Of a stretch of 64,000 nt of DNA, positions 1 through 12,150 are shown in pieces (the stretch's first letter is position 1; the number at the start of each line of letters is the position of its first letter). This DNA is from Talinum fruticosum. Taxonomy: Eukaryota; Streptophyta; Magnoliopsida; Caryophyllales; Talinaceae. The DNA lies in NCBI GenBank assembly GCA_021018815.1, contig JAITYX010000032.1:744001-808000 (forward strand). The letters are read 5' to 3'. A program made the translations under genes and the position numbers. The notes below the pieces were generated by a model. That model ran no database searches, was not told where the DNA came from, and saw only the letters and a list, made by a program, of their open reading frames with translations.

Positions 1-1212
1 TTGAAGTCCAGTTTGGCGGGACAAGGCCCTGTCGGACAAGATCGGCCATAGAGTCATCATCGATTTTAGAAGCATTTATGACACCTCGGCGAAAGAGATC
101 GGCCAGGGATTCACTATCCACTTTCTTGATGTCGTGGATGCTCGACCTCCTTCGAGCCTTGGGGCCGGATTCGAGTCGGTTATAGAACTTCTGGGCATGG
201 CTGGCAACCTGAGTTGGGCTTCTTGTCGTCACGAAATTCCTTGATATGCTTTTCCAATCTCCCTTTCCGTACTTTTCCAGCCCTAATATAAGCAACCTGC
301 AAAATTATGTATAAAGGCTATGGATTACAGTCTAATCGATAAATGACTTGTTTTCCAAAAAATAAATTCTAATTATGTTGCTGTAAATTATACTCCTTCA
401 TCGATCATCGATCATCTCACATATATATATATTGTCAAATACTACTAGGAACATGCAAAATTAAGCATAGAATGCGATTGTTTAATAAAATTATTTTTCG
501 ACCGACAAAAACCACAAAAATTAGTGGAAATTTAGTTTTACATATGAAACAAATTGAGTATAAACATCCATGAAATTTAACGAGCATCAATTATTTCAGA
601 AATTAAGTTTAAATTGTAAAAGAAAATACTATACTTGTGTTCATCTTCAGTCCATTTAGCCCCTTTCTTTCTCTCTATGAAACCTTCTCCTCCTCCTCTT
701 CCTCCTTCTGCAGTTGGTGTTGATGAAGTCGAACTGTTTAAATTCTCTGCTTCTTCTTCTTCTTCCTCGAATACCTCATTGAACGCATTAGGGTTCTGGG
801 CCAAGCCCCAGTCATGGCACCAACCATCATCATCACGATCGTCACTCGGGATCAGAACTTGTCCTGCCCCGATCAAGTCGACCGGTGTATTGTAGTGTTC
901 CTCAGCTTCAGCGGCCGTCCTTCCGCCGCTGAGTATCCTCCGCTGGTTCGACTCGTCCCATTGTGAACTCTCAATGATCGGCCCCTCAAACTCTTTATCC
1001 TGTGCAAACCATACAGCATTATCAACGGGGTTGGGATTGGAACCAGGATTAGGATTAGGATTAGGATGATGATGATGATAGGGATTAACGGCATTGGGAT
1101 CAGGATTATGATAAAAACTAGGGTTCAAGGAAGAAGTTGTAGATAAGAGTTGAGGATTTTGCTTCGGTTCTTGTTGATTTGGATGCGATGATGATGATGG
1201 AAAATTTGCCAT
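1..1212 (-). CDS. R-R type MYB transcription factor (DIVARICATA/SHAQKYF-like), 3' end outside window
   Basis: Probable nuclear DNA-binding transcription factor. Exon 1 is 635..1212 and exon 2 is 1..296 (continues past the window edge); the 338-bp intron has GT (633-634) and AG (297-298) borders and is phase 2. The N-terminus is low-complexity: Ser-rich, a four-His run and repeated Asn-Pro. A degenerate first SANT-like segment follows around residues 68-115 ([10 protein letters not shown], then [12 protein letters not shown]), as in DIV-type R-R MYBs. An acidic Glu run precedes the second, canonical MYB domain, which crosses the splice site: [11 protein letters not shown], then [16 protein letters not shown] and [13 protein letters not shown]. 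The usual signature is SHAQKYF; here it reads SHAQKFY. The text RRRSSIHDI just after it also fits this family. The ATG at 1212 is the first in frame and lies 80 bp below a TATA-like box. Family call is strong; exact orthologue is not determined. Its target genes cannot be read from the sequence. Confidence 0.9.
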
Positions 1213-1292
1213 CGTAATTAGTCAGAGTTGGAGCTAATCACAATTATTATCTACTAATAATCTAGTTTATTCCCTTCATGCAAATCGTATAA

Positions 1293-1300
1293 TATTTATA
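1293..1300 (-). promoter_or_regulatory. TATA box of the MYB gene
   Basis: Reads TATAAATA on the minus strand, about 80 bp upstream of the MYB start codon, a normal plant TATA-to-ATG distance. Inferred from position and sequence only. Confidence 0.5.
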
Positions 1301-3500
1301 TGGCTTTATCTTTTCATCCTAGGTCAAATTCCCGCTCACCCTTAAAAAAAACAAAAAAAAGGCGTAGAGTTTGTTTATGCGTATTTGTGCTTGAGAAGGA
1401 TTCAAATTCAAACCAAAAATGAAAAAGACATCAAGTAGTCAATTTAGAGCAGTAAATTCAACCTAAATCCACTGGTATTAAGCTGTCAATTTAAAATAAA
1501 ATTGTATATTGGCATATTAACTAGGGATAATCTCTATGATGTTGGCATTTAATTATTTTATATTGTTTTAAATAGGGATAATTTGTTCATTTATAATATA
1601 GCCTCTTTTAGATTAAAAAAATAGGGATAATTTGGATTTTTTAATGGAGAGAATTTTGCCAAGTTACTAATAATAGCATTATTGACGGTTTTTGTTTAAG
1701 ATAATAAAATGTATATTTATTTTTTCTTCAAATATGATTTAATATGTGGTTTTATATAGATAATTATTAAATGTGTTTTTTTACAACGAAGCCTAAATAA
1801 TGGAAGAAAAAACCATTGATATTATAATCACATACCTAGGTCAAAATTGACCCGAATCGAACAGACCAATTTAAAATCCGACCTGAACCAACAACTGAAA
1901 CACAATTGATTTCAATCTGAAACCTGAAATAAAATTGATTTGAAATCAAACTAACTTAAAACTTAATTGAACTAGTTTTGACCTACACCCGAAATGATCC
2001 CAAAATATTCAAACCTAAACTGATTTAAACCCAAACAACTTAAACACATATGACCCAAACCCAGACCGAATTCAATGTAAGTTTCACCCTACTCCATTCA
2101 AATATAATAACACAATTTTTTATATTTTATTATATTTTATATTTCATTTATATTTTGTAATTTATCTAAAAAATATTACTTGACAAACTAGCTAAACAAA
2201 AGTAGTATACCGGCTATCATACATCACACAATTATGAAATCAACTATGACAATCCAATACAGCAAGATATTAGTTTGATTTGGATGATATTGGCTCATAT
2301 TAACTAAATCAATTTGGCTTTATTTTAAATTTAATGTCAAATTTAAGTTGAAATCAGTTGAATTGATTAAAATAAAATCTGGGCCAATTCACTCAGTCTT
2401 ATTTCTCACAATCTCACAACATCTCTTTTCTAAAATATATATAAATAAATTTGAGTTGGTTTATATGACGTATTAAATTATTAATTCAAATTTATTCAAA
2501 TTGATTTTAAATGGTTTTGTCTCTTTCAATTTTTCTTTTTGGTCCATTCAAAACTAAATCCCTTGTAAGAAATTACAAATAACTGGATTTAATTGAAAAT
2601 CTAAGGCAATTTGAAAGCAACTTGGCTCAAAATATAACCGAAAGCTACCAACATCGATATTAACCTGACTCGTAGCAAACCGACTTAAATGATCTTCACT
2701 TAAAGTGTGCCAAATTTGAATTTAATCCGAACCTGATCAAATTCATTCAAAATTGATCAGATTTAAACTTAATCCGAACTAAACGATCCAATTATTAGAT
2801 CTAATAATCATTTATGGGAAAGCCACAACCTTACCATCCCATAAAACTATAAATATTGGCTTTTGAGTTATGAGTTGCCACTCATATGATAAAAAGAAAA
2901 AAAAATCACTTTGGGAACTCTTAAGACACCATTTGTCTCATATTATACAAGAAATCACTTTGAGAACTTTCAGGACTACATTTTTCCTTTTTATGGGACT
3001 GAGTTTGTTCTAATGATATTTTATTAAAAAAAATATGAAATACTAGCCATGAAAATAAAGAAAACAGAAAACAGAAAATCACTTGACTTTAGAATAAGTT
3101 TTAAAAAATCACCAAATTTTCAAAAAGGAATTATAAATTACTATACTTTAATTTTGGGTACTAATTAAAAAAACATCTTGTTAATTTTTTCATATCAAGT
3201 CAAATTAATATTTTTTGCAAGACAAAGAAAAGTAGGGAGGTAGATAATGGGAAGATAAATAATAGGGTATTTAAAATTTTTAGGAAATAAATCTAATGAG
3301 TTTAACACATAAGTAAATTAATTGTAATATGTGGGAATATCAAGAAATTAGAGGTAAAAATAATAACGAAACTGATAGAGGAAAAAATAACATATTTACG
3401 TACAAAACCCAATTGAAAAAAATTACGGACGACGAAGAGCAAAATAATCCACTAATAATGAAGAGGGAGTACAAAGTAAAATCTCCATTACTATGATTTC
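1301..3500. other. AT-rich intergenic DNA with degenerate repeat tracts
   Basis: No credible gene. The segments around 1840-2080 and 2640-2800 are dense in variants of GACCCGAAC, AACCTGAA and CCGACTTAAA, a degenerate short-motif repeat also seen elsewhere in this window (26.56-26.70, 33.21-33.51 and 45.57-45.87 kb). The remainder is A/T-rich with no long reading frame. Confidence 0.6.
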
Positions 3501-3729
3501 TATGAGATTAAGGTACGGAGAAAACTCTCTAAAACTCTTTCAACTAGGTATGTGGAATAGGGACGAGGAATAACTCTCATACAACTTTAATATGTTGAAA
3601 CCACAACCTAATATATAATAAAATCCGAATAGAACTTTCTTAGAAGGTTGGAAGTTAATTAGGTAAAAATAACCTAAATAAAACAAACAAGGCAACCGGG
3701 GCCCAAAAGCACAAAAACCCCGAAAAAGG

Positions 3730-3820
3730 GATGGCACTATCGTGCCGGACCTAGCACTGGTCATGCCAGGTTTGCCATGGTCGTGCCAAAGGTTAGCATG
3801 GTCGCGCCACTATTCTCGTT
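3730..3820. repeat. Short repeated GGTCGTGCCA motifs, retroelement-like patch
   Basis: A GC-rich 90-bp patch holds several diverged copies of a roughly ten-base motif (ATCGTGCC, GGTCATGCCA, GGTCGTGCCA, GGTCGCGCCA) inside an AT-rich background. Similar arrays occur in some plant LTR retrotransposon remnants, but I see no LTR ends, primer-binding site or polyprotein here. The class is a guess. Confidence 0.3.
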
Positions 3821-4684
3821 GTCCCTTTTTTTTCGTTGATCTGAAAATTGGCCCCACAGGGTGCGAGTCTTGATGTGAGAAGTTTATGAATTTGAACCGA
3901 ACAATGCCTTGAGTTAAAGATGAATTTTGGGTCACACCCAACAAAAATAATTTAGAAGAATAAAATACAACAAAAAGTACATCAATATACATATAAATAA
4001 TCGAATATAATACAAAGTTATCGTTAAAAAAAGTACTTTAACATATTTTTTGTAATTGTACTAATCAAAAGAGATGTATATTGCTACTAAATAGTATATG
4101 AAAATGAGAACATGAGACTCATATAGCCATAGATATTTAATATACTATTTTAGCATTCGTTCTTGTGAGGAGCTATCATTGCATATAAAACATCATCTTC
4201 TTTTTACTTGTTATAGACCTTAAATTTGTTTTAAACATCAAGTCACTTATTTCTTAAAATTTTACATTCCACTTTAACTTTTTTGTTTTTTCTTTAGGAA
4301 TTATTAATTTAGAAAAAAAAAGAAATTAGATTGATTATTTGTACCAAAAGCTAAAGTTCGGTAATTTTTTGTATTCTTTTTAAAGTTGAGTAATCTTCTA
4401 GAACTTTGGAGCAAATTTGAGTAATTTTTCCAAAAAAAAAAAATTCAAAAACGAATTGGCCATATATATGAGTATATATTCCTATCCAAATGAACACTTC
4501 AATTTATTTATCAAAAAGTAACAACTGAGGCCCGACTTTGATTAAAGCCTAAACTCTATCATTTATTATTTTGACACTTTTAAGATTCGATTAGTTATTA
4601 TATGGAATTTACTATTCTTTTGATTTGATGGAAGACTTAAACACAAGGTTTTCTTATGAATTAAAAACATTGGTTCTAACAATA

Positions 4685-4980
4685 TTGTTTCCGAGAAAAT
4701 CGAGTTGATGATGTGGATGATGATTTCGAGAGAGGAAGGGTTTACTACTCGACGTGGCATGATCGATCCAATTCCGCGTGGCGATTGCTTGAACCTACAA
4801 AAAGGCGAAGCCCTGGATGGTGGATCCTGGGAACGCCCTCCAACGCTCAAGATAGTTATTAACTTGATTGAAGGGATCGAGGAAATCTTTCTCGATGTGC
4901 GTGGAGGGAATTCCGTGGGAGTTGAGAGGTTTTCCAAAGATGGAAACTCTTGGGATGAATGTTGAGAGCTTGATAGCTTG
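4685..4980. other. GC-rich island with open frames on both strands, origin unknown
   Basis: Base composition rises sharply above the flanks. The plus strand carries an 86-codon ATG frame (4705-4965) with mixed hydrophilic composition, and the minus strand an overlapping 156-codon frame (4566-5036). Neither matches a family I recognise and neither has obvious splice partners. It could be a captured gene fragment inside a mobile element or an old pseudogene exon. Function not assigned. Confidence 0.3.
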
Positions 4981-5039
4981 GAAGCTTGGGTGATTATGAG
5001 AAAGGTGATATTTGTGGAATATGAAACATGTCCCATGAA

Positions 5040-6660
5040 TTTGGGAAATGATGAGTATTTATAAGAGATTTTAAAGGGGTAAAATAGTCATTTATCGTAG
5101 TTTAGGGAAACCCTAGCCCTAGTAGGCTTTGAGCTTTTACCTGGCCCATTAAGGGTTGGCTTGGGTTGATTCCTCTCTTGTCCGACTGATTAGGCACAGT
5201 TGGTTGGTGACATGACTGGTGAGTTGGAACTGTCCAGGAAATACACGAATCAAATATTATTTTAAATATGTAAACTTACAAGAAAATTATCTTACGCAAG
5301 CGAACCTTGATAAAGGATACAAATATAGAGTGTTTTTCACTAAATTAACACTCGCTTGGTACTAAATAACCGTATAAATGAGTCACATATACACTAGATA
5401 AACCCTAGTGGTGGCATAGAAAGAAAAAAGCTCATTTTGTCATGACATTCACAATAATCCAAAGGGCAAAACTCTTAGCATAAATTCAAATACTTTACAT
5501 GAGATATTCCACCTATCTTATGAAATCATCGAAATATAATTTGAAAGGTTTTTGCATGAGATATTTAGTTTATTTTTTTATCTAAAATAAATTCACAATT
5601 AGAAAATAAGTAATTTGTTCAAATTCTTAACCTGGGTCCTATCGCCGAAAATTAAATTCCAACCATCCTTTCCCCAATTGTAAAACAAATTCAGCGTTAT
5701 CCAATTTGCAATGCAAAGGATTTAAGTTAATTTTTTTATAAAAAGAAACAAGAAAAATATGGAGAATTGATTTTAAAGTAGAAGATTATTTTTTTTATAA
5801 TGAAAAAGAGGGGAAGGGGTGGGTTATATAAAAGTAGAATCAAGAAAATCACACATATCCTCGGATGCCCTATATAATCATTTAAGTTATTTTTAGTTTT
5901 TTGGTTTTCATGTTGAAATTATATGTTCAGTATTTATTTGATACATCTAATTTGAGTTATTTCTTTTTTTTTCTGGGCACATTTTAGTTGTTAGATTGAC
6001 AATTTTTTAATTAATTTAACTCAATAAAATATGTTTAGAATCCTACTAATCGATTAGTATTCTTCACCAAATTTTTCTTTATTGATAAAAAATAGCTATT
6101 TACATAGCTTATAATTAAAAATGTAGTATTTTTTTCTCTGTTTTTCAATTTCTTTCTCTTTTTTCATGCCTTAATATTCTTCACCATATTTTCAAATCCT
6201 AACCAAACTTTATTTGACTTGAAAAAAAAATAAAACAGTTATAAATTTTTCATTTAAAATTAAAAATTAAAAATATTTTTTTAAAATTTTATTATTCAAA
6301 CCTGTTTTAATTGAAATTTGACTGATCCTTTATCAACACAAAAAATCGAACAAAAGTCATAAAAAATACGTCCCAATTCTAAACATGGTTGAATTTATCT
6401 TTATTCCAGCCCAAATTTAATTTTTCCCACTATTTCTAGCCAAGACGGGCCCAAATCCCAAAATAATCCCCAAAAACCCCAAAAAAGGAAAAGAAAAGAA
6501 AGGGAAAAAAGTTTCTCGAGCACAGAACAGAAGAGACGGTAGATGCGCAATTTGTAGCTGCAAAGACTAGAGAACAAAAAGTTTTTTTTTTTTTTTTGGA
6601 GGGTTTTGGGTGAGGAGAAGAAGAATCTCAAAGAAATCTGGGAGCTTCTTTAAGCAAAAG
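5040..6660. other. Intergenic region, probable promoter side of the 6665 gene
   Basis: AT-rich with poly-A and poly-T tracts. No gene seen. From about 6400 the composition becomes more mixed and a 16-base T run lies near 6582-6597; this probably contains the promoter and 5' leader of the gene starting at 6665. Confidence 0.4.
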
Positions 6661-6664
6661 AGAA

Positions 6665-8063
6665 ATGAACTTAGCAGGTTCTCTCAAATCAGCGAAAGAG
6701 GGTTTTGCTGAGACCATTTTCACGAAGGTAATTTATTAACACTTAACCTGGGTGATCCTTCGAATCATCCCATTTCCCTTAATGCCTGAGTGACTTATTT
6801 CCAGTAAAGTTTGGTTCTTCTGCTCCTTTTTGATTCTTCACTATCAGTTGTTGTAAATTAGAAATCAATTCGAGCAAGTTTTTACTCCATTTTCGAATGT
6901 TATCTTTTTTTTTTAATCTCTGTGGTTGAAGGAAATCATGGGCACCGAAGACAGTACTAGTGAATTGGATCAAGAGGTTCAGGAGGTGGGTATTTCTTGT
7001 TTCCATTTTCTCAATAATTTTTCAGCGTTTATTCTCAATCCCAACTTGACTTTGTACCATTAGTGGGTGTTAACCCTTTTTCTTAGAAAGATAAGTTTTT
7101 TCTGTCTCTTGTGTTATCATGGAGAAAATGTGAATCTTTTTGTAAGAAAGGTAAATAATACAATCTAAGCAGCCCTTCTCTCAACGGTTCTCCCCATATT
7201 TTTGTTTCATTTTGCCTTTTCTGGGTATGCCCCATGGGAAATTGTCAGTATAACATTTTGTGTATACATACATGAAGCATTCATTTCTAAGATTGAGTAC
7301 CTTGGGATGTTAAATTTTGCAATTGACTTCGAATTGCCAATAGCTTTCTAGGATCTGACTTTTTGTGGATGTAGATTGAGCTTATATTATGTCTTTTTGG
7401 AAATTTGATGATGTGCTACTTGTAGAACTTTAGATGGGGATGAAGGTAATCTCACGAATGCGGGTGGGGGACTCCTTGTTGGAGAATTGAAGGAAGATTT
7501 AGTTCTTAATGAGCTTCTCTCATGAACAAGTTTGATCCTTTTTGTATATATGTAAGTGGAAATTGAAGACTTTGATGAGTGGGTAATTGCTGCTTTGAAT
7601 GGGAAGCTCTATTGTCTCCTGTCTTCTCTTGGTTAATGATCATTTCATTGTAATTGCCCTGTTATTTTGCTAGTACCCTATGATCACTTCGGAAAAGAAA
7701 AAAAGAAGAAGGTTACCATTCAAGATTCTGCTGATGATACAGTGGATAAATTGATAGAAAAAACAGAAAACTGGATGGTATTTGTTCATTGTCTCCTTCG
7801 CTTTGAAACATTGCTGCAACTTCATCTGTAAAACGGTTTCAGGATTGTAATTTCCGTAGTCATCAGTTGAACTTAACTCCTGCATTTTATGACCTGGGTA
7901 AGCACTTGTTGACTTGAGTTCTTTCTGTTAGAGTTTACTGGGAGCTCGCGCTGCTCTTTGATGTTTATGGGATGTTTACTTTGCATACTTTTCTGCTTCT
8001 TATGCAGTGTCTGATGCAGTTGAAAACTCCTTTTCTGGCTTGATGAAAAGCAGCAGTCTGTAA
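6665..8063 (+). CDS. Unrecognised small five-exon protein, 111 residues
   Basis: Built from splice signals and phase: exons 6665..6727, 6932..6989, 7674..7777, 7843..7897 and 8008..8063. All four introns are GT-AG, phases 0, 1, 0, 1 agree at every junction, and the summed length is 336 nt, exactly 112 codons with the stop. The product starts MNLAGSLKSAKEGFAE, continues with an acidic stretch (GTEDSTSELDQEVQEV), then PYDHFGKEKKKKKVTIQ with a Lys run, TVDKLIEKTENWM, NLTPAFYDLVSDAVENSF and ends GLMKSSSL. No signal peptide or membrane segment is visible; the charged middle suggests a soluble, perhaps nuclear, protein. I do not recognise the family and assign no function. The clean phase agreement over five exons is the main reason to believe it is a real gene. 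A different exon 3 partner within the 684-bp intron 2 cannot be excluded. Confidence 0.7.
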
Positions 8064-8399
8064 ATTGCATGAATACATACATAGTAGTTCAACCTATTCT
8101 TCACTAGACAATGTGTTGGATGAATACATACATAGGAGGGGGCGGAGTTGGGATTAGCTATAAATTTGTGTTGGGTACCCTTTGGTTATTTTATCTTTGT
8201 TATGAAAAGAAAAGGGATGGGCCTTTAAACATATCGGTTTCTGGCTTGTTACAACAACATTAATGTGTTGTGTGGTTGGATGTGATGTAATGCGACTAAC
8301 TTTGTTATACAATCATGATTGAATCGTTTGTGGTGATACTCTTATACAACAAACAAGCAAATGTCAAAAAACTATGTTGTCTGCTTAAAGAACAATGTT
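8064..8399 (+). other. Probable 3' UTR and flank of the five-exon gene
   Basis: Follows the stop codon directly. No long open frame. The mixed composition suits a transcript end; I saw no decisive polyadenylation signal. Confidence 0.35.
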
Positions 8400-10345
8400 A
8401 TATTGCCCTTGCCATGTATTCTTCTCATGTTAATTAGGCAACCGGAACATTGTTATGAGCTTTTTACTGGCTGAAACGGGAACAAGTTGATCTCTAGACA
8501 GCAGATTAGTGGTGAAGGAAGATTTGGCTCAAAGAGTCTTCAAGGGATACTAAGGAGATATGTCAGTGAGTTTCCTGCTCCCCTTTTGCACTGAAAATGA
8601 TTGAACATAGATCCAGTTAGTTCAAGCAAGTGTTATGATTCACCTTTGTGCAAAGTAACTCAACTGCTTGAGGATGTATATGTTTTGATGCATCAGCAGC
8701 TTTATTTGCATCATCCTTTCTTTTTCATCATGATATCTTGGCCCTATAAACACAGAACAACATCGATTGATAACCTTTTATGTAGGCCAATATGGTGTGC
8801 CCTAACTTTGGGTAAATAACATATTTCCCATTATTGTGGTCAGATAGCAAAGGATAGTTTCTCGAAAGCATCATGTTTTCCTTTTTTATTTTTCCGGAGT
8901 TCGTTTAGACCGAACACTCTTTTATTTCAAATGAGTATGTAGTATGCAATGGCTGCAATAGTTTCAGACGATATACTTTGGAAGCAAAACTGACTCTTCT
9001 TCCTTATATGTCAACAGCCATTGTCTTTAAGATATTACTTGCGAATTTTGGATACCGTTGTGTCCTTTTTCCTGTTTTTGATTAGCTGAAGCTACTATAG
9101 AGTAGTCTCTTCCACGTGAAAGTTATTTGTCTTCTGTTTATTGCAAGCTTATTAGCTGCTACATGCCCCAAAACCCCATCCCCGGCAAAAAAGGCATCTT
9201 TTCCTGAAATTTTTCCCTGTTATCCATGCTTGTTCTTCTCGAGCACCTACATATTGTCCAAGGCCGATGATGATGACAAGTGGTATTTTTGATGACACAT
9301 CAACTGTGTCCATGAAAACTAATCTATCCGAGTTCTGAGGCCTGTTCCTATCATCTTGTATTTTCTGAATTCGCCATTAGATAATAAAACTGTTCAATTT
9401 GTATGCGTCGTCTAGCATCAAAAAGAGATGTTCTATTACATTCATTGTAATTGTGACAACTTTGGGTTTGAGGAAAGGGTTTGGATCACCCTAATGAACT
9501 ATGTTATATTGAGCATGCCGTTTATTCTTTCTCAGTATGCTTATGCAACTGGAACAATGTACTGATGTCTTTGCTAGGGAAATGAGAACAAGCGGATCTC
9601 TAGACATCAGCCTAGTGGTGAAGGGAAGATTTATCCCTAAGAATTTGATATGTCAGTAAGTTCCCGTTCCTCTTTTCTCTCTGAAATGATTAAACATCAA
9701 TCCAGTTAGTTCAAGCCAAGTATGATTTACCTTTGTCCAAAGTAACTCAAAAATGCTTGAGGCTGAATATGTTTCAACACATTAGCAGCCTTTATTTGCA
9801 TAATCTTTGTTTCTTTTTTTAATGTTCATAATGATATATTGGCCTTATAAATGCAAACCATCCATGGATGTCCTTCTGTTTAGGCCGATATGATGGGCCC
9901 AACTTTGGGTAAATTACATATTTCCCATGGTCTTCTTTCTGATTTACTTATTCGTGTCCACTATCATTTCATCAAAGCTGAAGCTACCAGAAAATACTCT
10001 TTTTTTCCTCTGAGAAGTTATTTTTCTTGTGTTTTCTGCAAGCTTATGAACTTCTACATCAACCTCCCCCCAAAAAAAAAAAAAGGAAAAACAGTTGCTG
10101 TTATCTGTACTTGTTAAGCTTGTATATATTGTGCAAAGCCGATGATGACAAGTGATATTTTTGATGACATTTCAAATGTGTCTGAAAACAAATTTATCCG
10201 AGTTCTGAGGCCTGGTCACATCTCGTATTTTCTGAATCAGCCAGTACATAATTGGGTGCCTAGCCTAGCATGAAAAGAGATGTTCTATTATATTTGTTGT
10301 AATTTTTGACATATCGGAGTTTGAGGAAAGGGTTTGGATCAAATA
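8400..10345 (+). repeat. Diverged tandem duplication, units about 8400-9495 and 9515-10345
   Basis: The two units share ordered blocks: ATCTCTAGACA with TAGTGGTGAAGG (8493 on; 9596 on), ATCCAGTTAGTTCAAGC (8610 on; 9700 on), CTAACTTTGGGTAAAT versus CCAACTTTGGGTAAAT (about 8803; 9899), GAGTTCTGAGGCCTG (about 9329; 10200), AGAGATGTTCTATTA (about 9424; 10274), and GAGGAAAGGGTTTGGATCA near both ends. Unit 2 lacks much of the 8830-9060 segment of unit 1. Neither unit encodes a continuous protein, though each keeps an exon-like block that ends in a donor-like CA|GTRAGT. Confidence 0.75.
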
Positions 10346-10484
10346 ACCGACTTGTCGAAGATGTACCTAAATGCTTCTCATAGCCATGATCCCACCCAAA
10401 GGCCTATGGTGATTAGCGAGATGTTGATGTAGGTCGAAATTGACTGTTATTTTCATCTGATTGAGAAAATTTGTACACATTTCT

Positions 10485-10560
10485 GTATGGGTCGGGGAGG
10501 TTGTGAGGAACTTATCATGGGTTGGCTTCATGTTTGGCAGTATGGGTCGGGGAGGTTGTT
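10485..10560 (+). repeat. Short direct repeat, 20-base unit twice
   Basis: GTATGGGTCGGGGAGGTTGT occurs at 10486-10505 and again at about 10540-10559, with unrelated sequence between. Too few copies for a satellite; probably a local duplication. Confidence 0.7.
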
Positions 10561-10639
10561 TCTATCAACGCTCAATTCGTTGCTCGAGTTGGGCTCCGAG
10601 AATAAGGGCCCGTAAGTATTAAGGAGCTCATAAATCCCC

Positions 10640-11925
10640 TCCTCCCCCTCCCCCACCTAAAAAAATATTATTGAATTTTAATATATCAAATTATGGGTCA
10701 TGTTATTTAGAATATGTTAAATTATTAATTTATCCCGTAACATCTTTACATTTAATACTAATATTTTTTTAATATCCTATACCTTGAAAAACTAATGATT
10801 GGTGTCCTGAAATCAGGTTAACAAAGATTACCTTTTCAAACTATGGGATATTTAAAAATATTAGTGTTAAAGGTGGAGATTTTATGAGATAAATTTATAA
10901 TTTGGGATTTTATGAGCGACATGACCCAAAGTTCGTAATATTAAAATCCGAACTTGTCTTTTTGTGGGAGTGTTAAACATATACTCTCTCCGTCGGATAA
11001 AAGTTGTCAAAAGTTTACTGTCTTAGATGTATCGGAAATATTGTCAAAATTTCTTTATATTGTAAAAAGAAAAACCCTTTATTTAAAAGTTGTGAATAAT
11101 AAATGATATTTTCTTAAAATTTGTGTATCTTATTCAAGATTTTACTTAAAAAGTGTTTATATTACCTCTAAATCAAACCAATAGAAGTTTGTAATCATAC
11201 CCAACAAGAAACTCCAAATTAAGGAGGTTTGAAGTTTAGTTATGCTTTTATTTTTCCCTTCAAATTCCCTAATCATACCCAACAAAAAAAAACATTGAAT
11301 TTGGTATTTAAATTTCCCATTAAATAATAACCTAGACATGCATGTGTAAACATGTCCATTATCTCTCTCTCTCTCTTATTTTTTCATTTTTCATTTTTTT
11401 TTTTTGGAATACATGCCTACAATCTACTCTTTTGTTCATATCTTTTTCTATACTTATCCAAATAATAACTTGAAACAGAAATTTGATGATAAAATTATCG
11501 CCTATATAAGTCAATTTTTTTTTTTAAAAAAAAAAAGGTATAGAATTGGACGAAAAGTGGCCGCTTTTTGGGTGGTTGGGTTGAAACCACGTCATTTCTC
11601 TCCCTATAACCCATATTCTAGAATCGGTTTGTTTGTAATTATAATTTTTTATATAAAATTTATTTAATATTTTTTATGAGGATAAATATATATTTTATTA
11701 TTTATACACGTACTATATATTTTTGGCAATTGACTAGGTTTTTTGCCGTCTTTTTTATTGTTATTATTGTTTTTAATATTACTTATAATATTACCAATAA
11801 ATATAGAGGAAAAGTTAACATATGTTTAGCAAGTTATTATTTTGTGAATTTTGGTTTATCGAGCCTTTTTCCTTCATCAATAGTAGTATTATTAATAATA
11901 CCTAAAATAATATATATGTAATATA
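10640..11925. other. AT-rich intergenic DNA
   Basis: No gene. Near 10981 a CTCTCTCCGTCGGATAAAAG stretch resembles the end of a Stowaway-type MITE, but I did not find a matching opposite end. A short CT run lies near 11362 and homopolymers near 11396 and 11514. Confidence 0.45.
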
Positions 11926-11929
11926 GTGC

Positions 11930-12150
11930 TCAACAATTATATTTAGTGAGTATTAGTATCACATATATTGAATGATCAAATTATATTTAGTGAATATTAG
12001 TATTATATTTGGTAAATATTCGTATTATATGCTTGAAGTATTAGTATTTCATATGATGAAAATTTGAATAATATTTAATGAACATTAGTATTATTTGGTG
12101 AATATTAATATTACATTTCTTGGATGTTAATATCATACTTGATGAGCAAC
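11930..12150 (+). repeat. Degenerate AT-rich minisatellite
   Basis: About eight diverged copies of a motif close to TTAGTGAATATTAGTATTA, with spacing near 25-35 bases and local rearrangement. Not coding. Confidence 0.6.

Noticed and set aside
10981..11340. Stowaway-type MITE starting CTCTCTCCGTCGGATAAAAG
   Set aside because: Only one end resembles such an element; no matching inverted end or TA flank was found.
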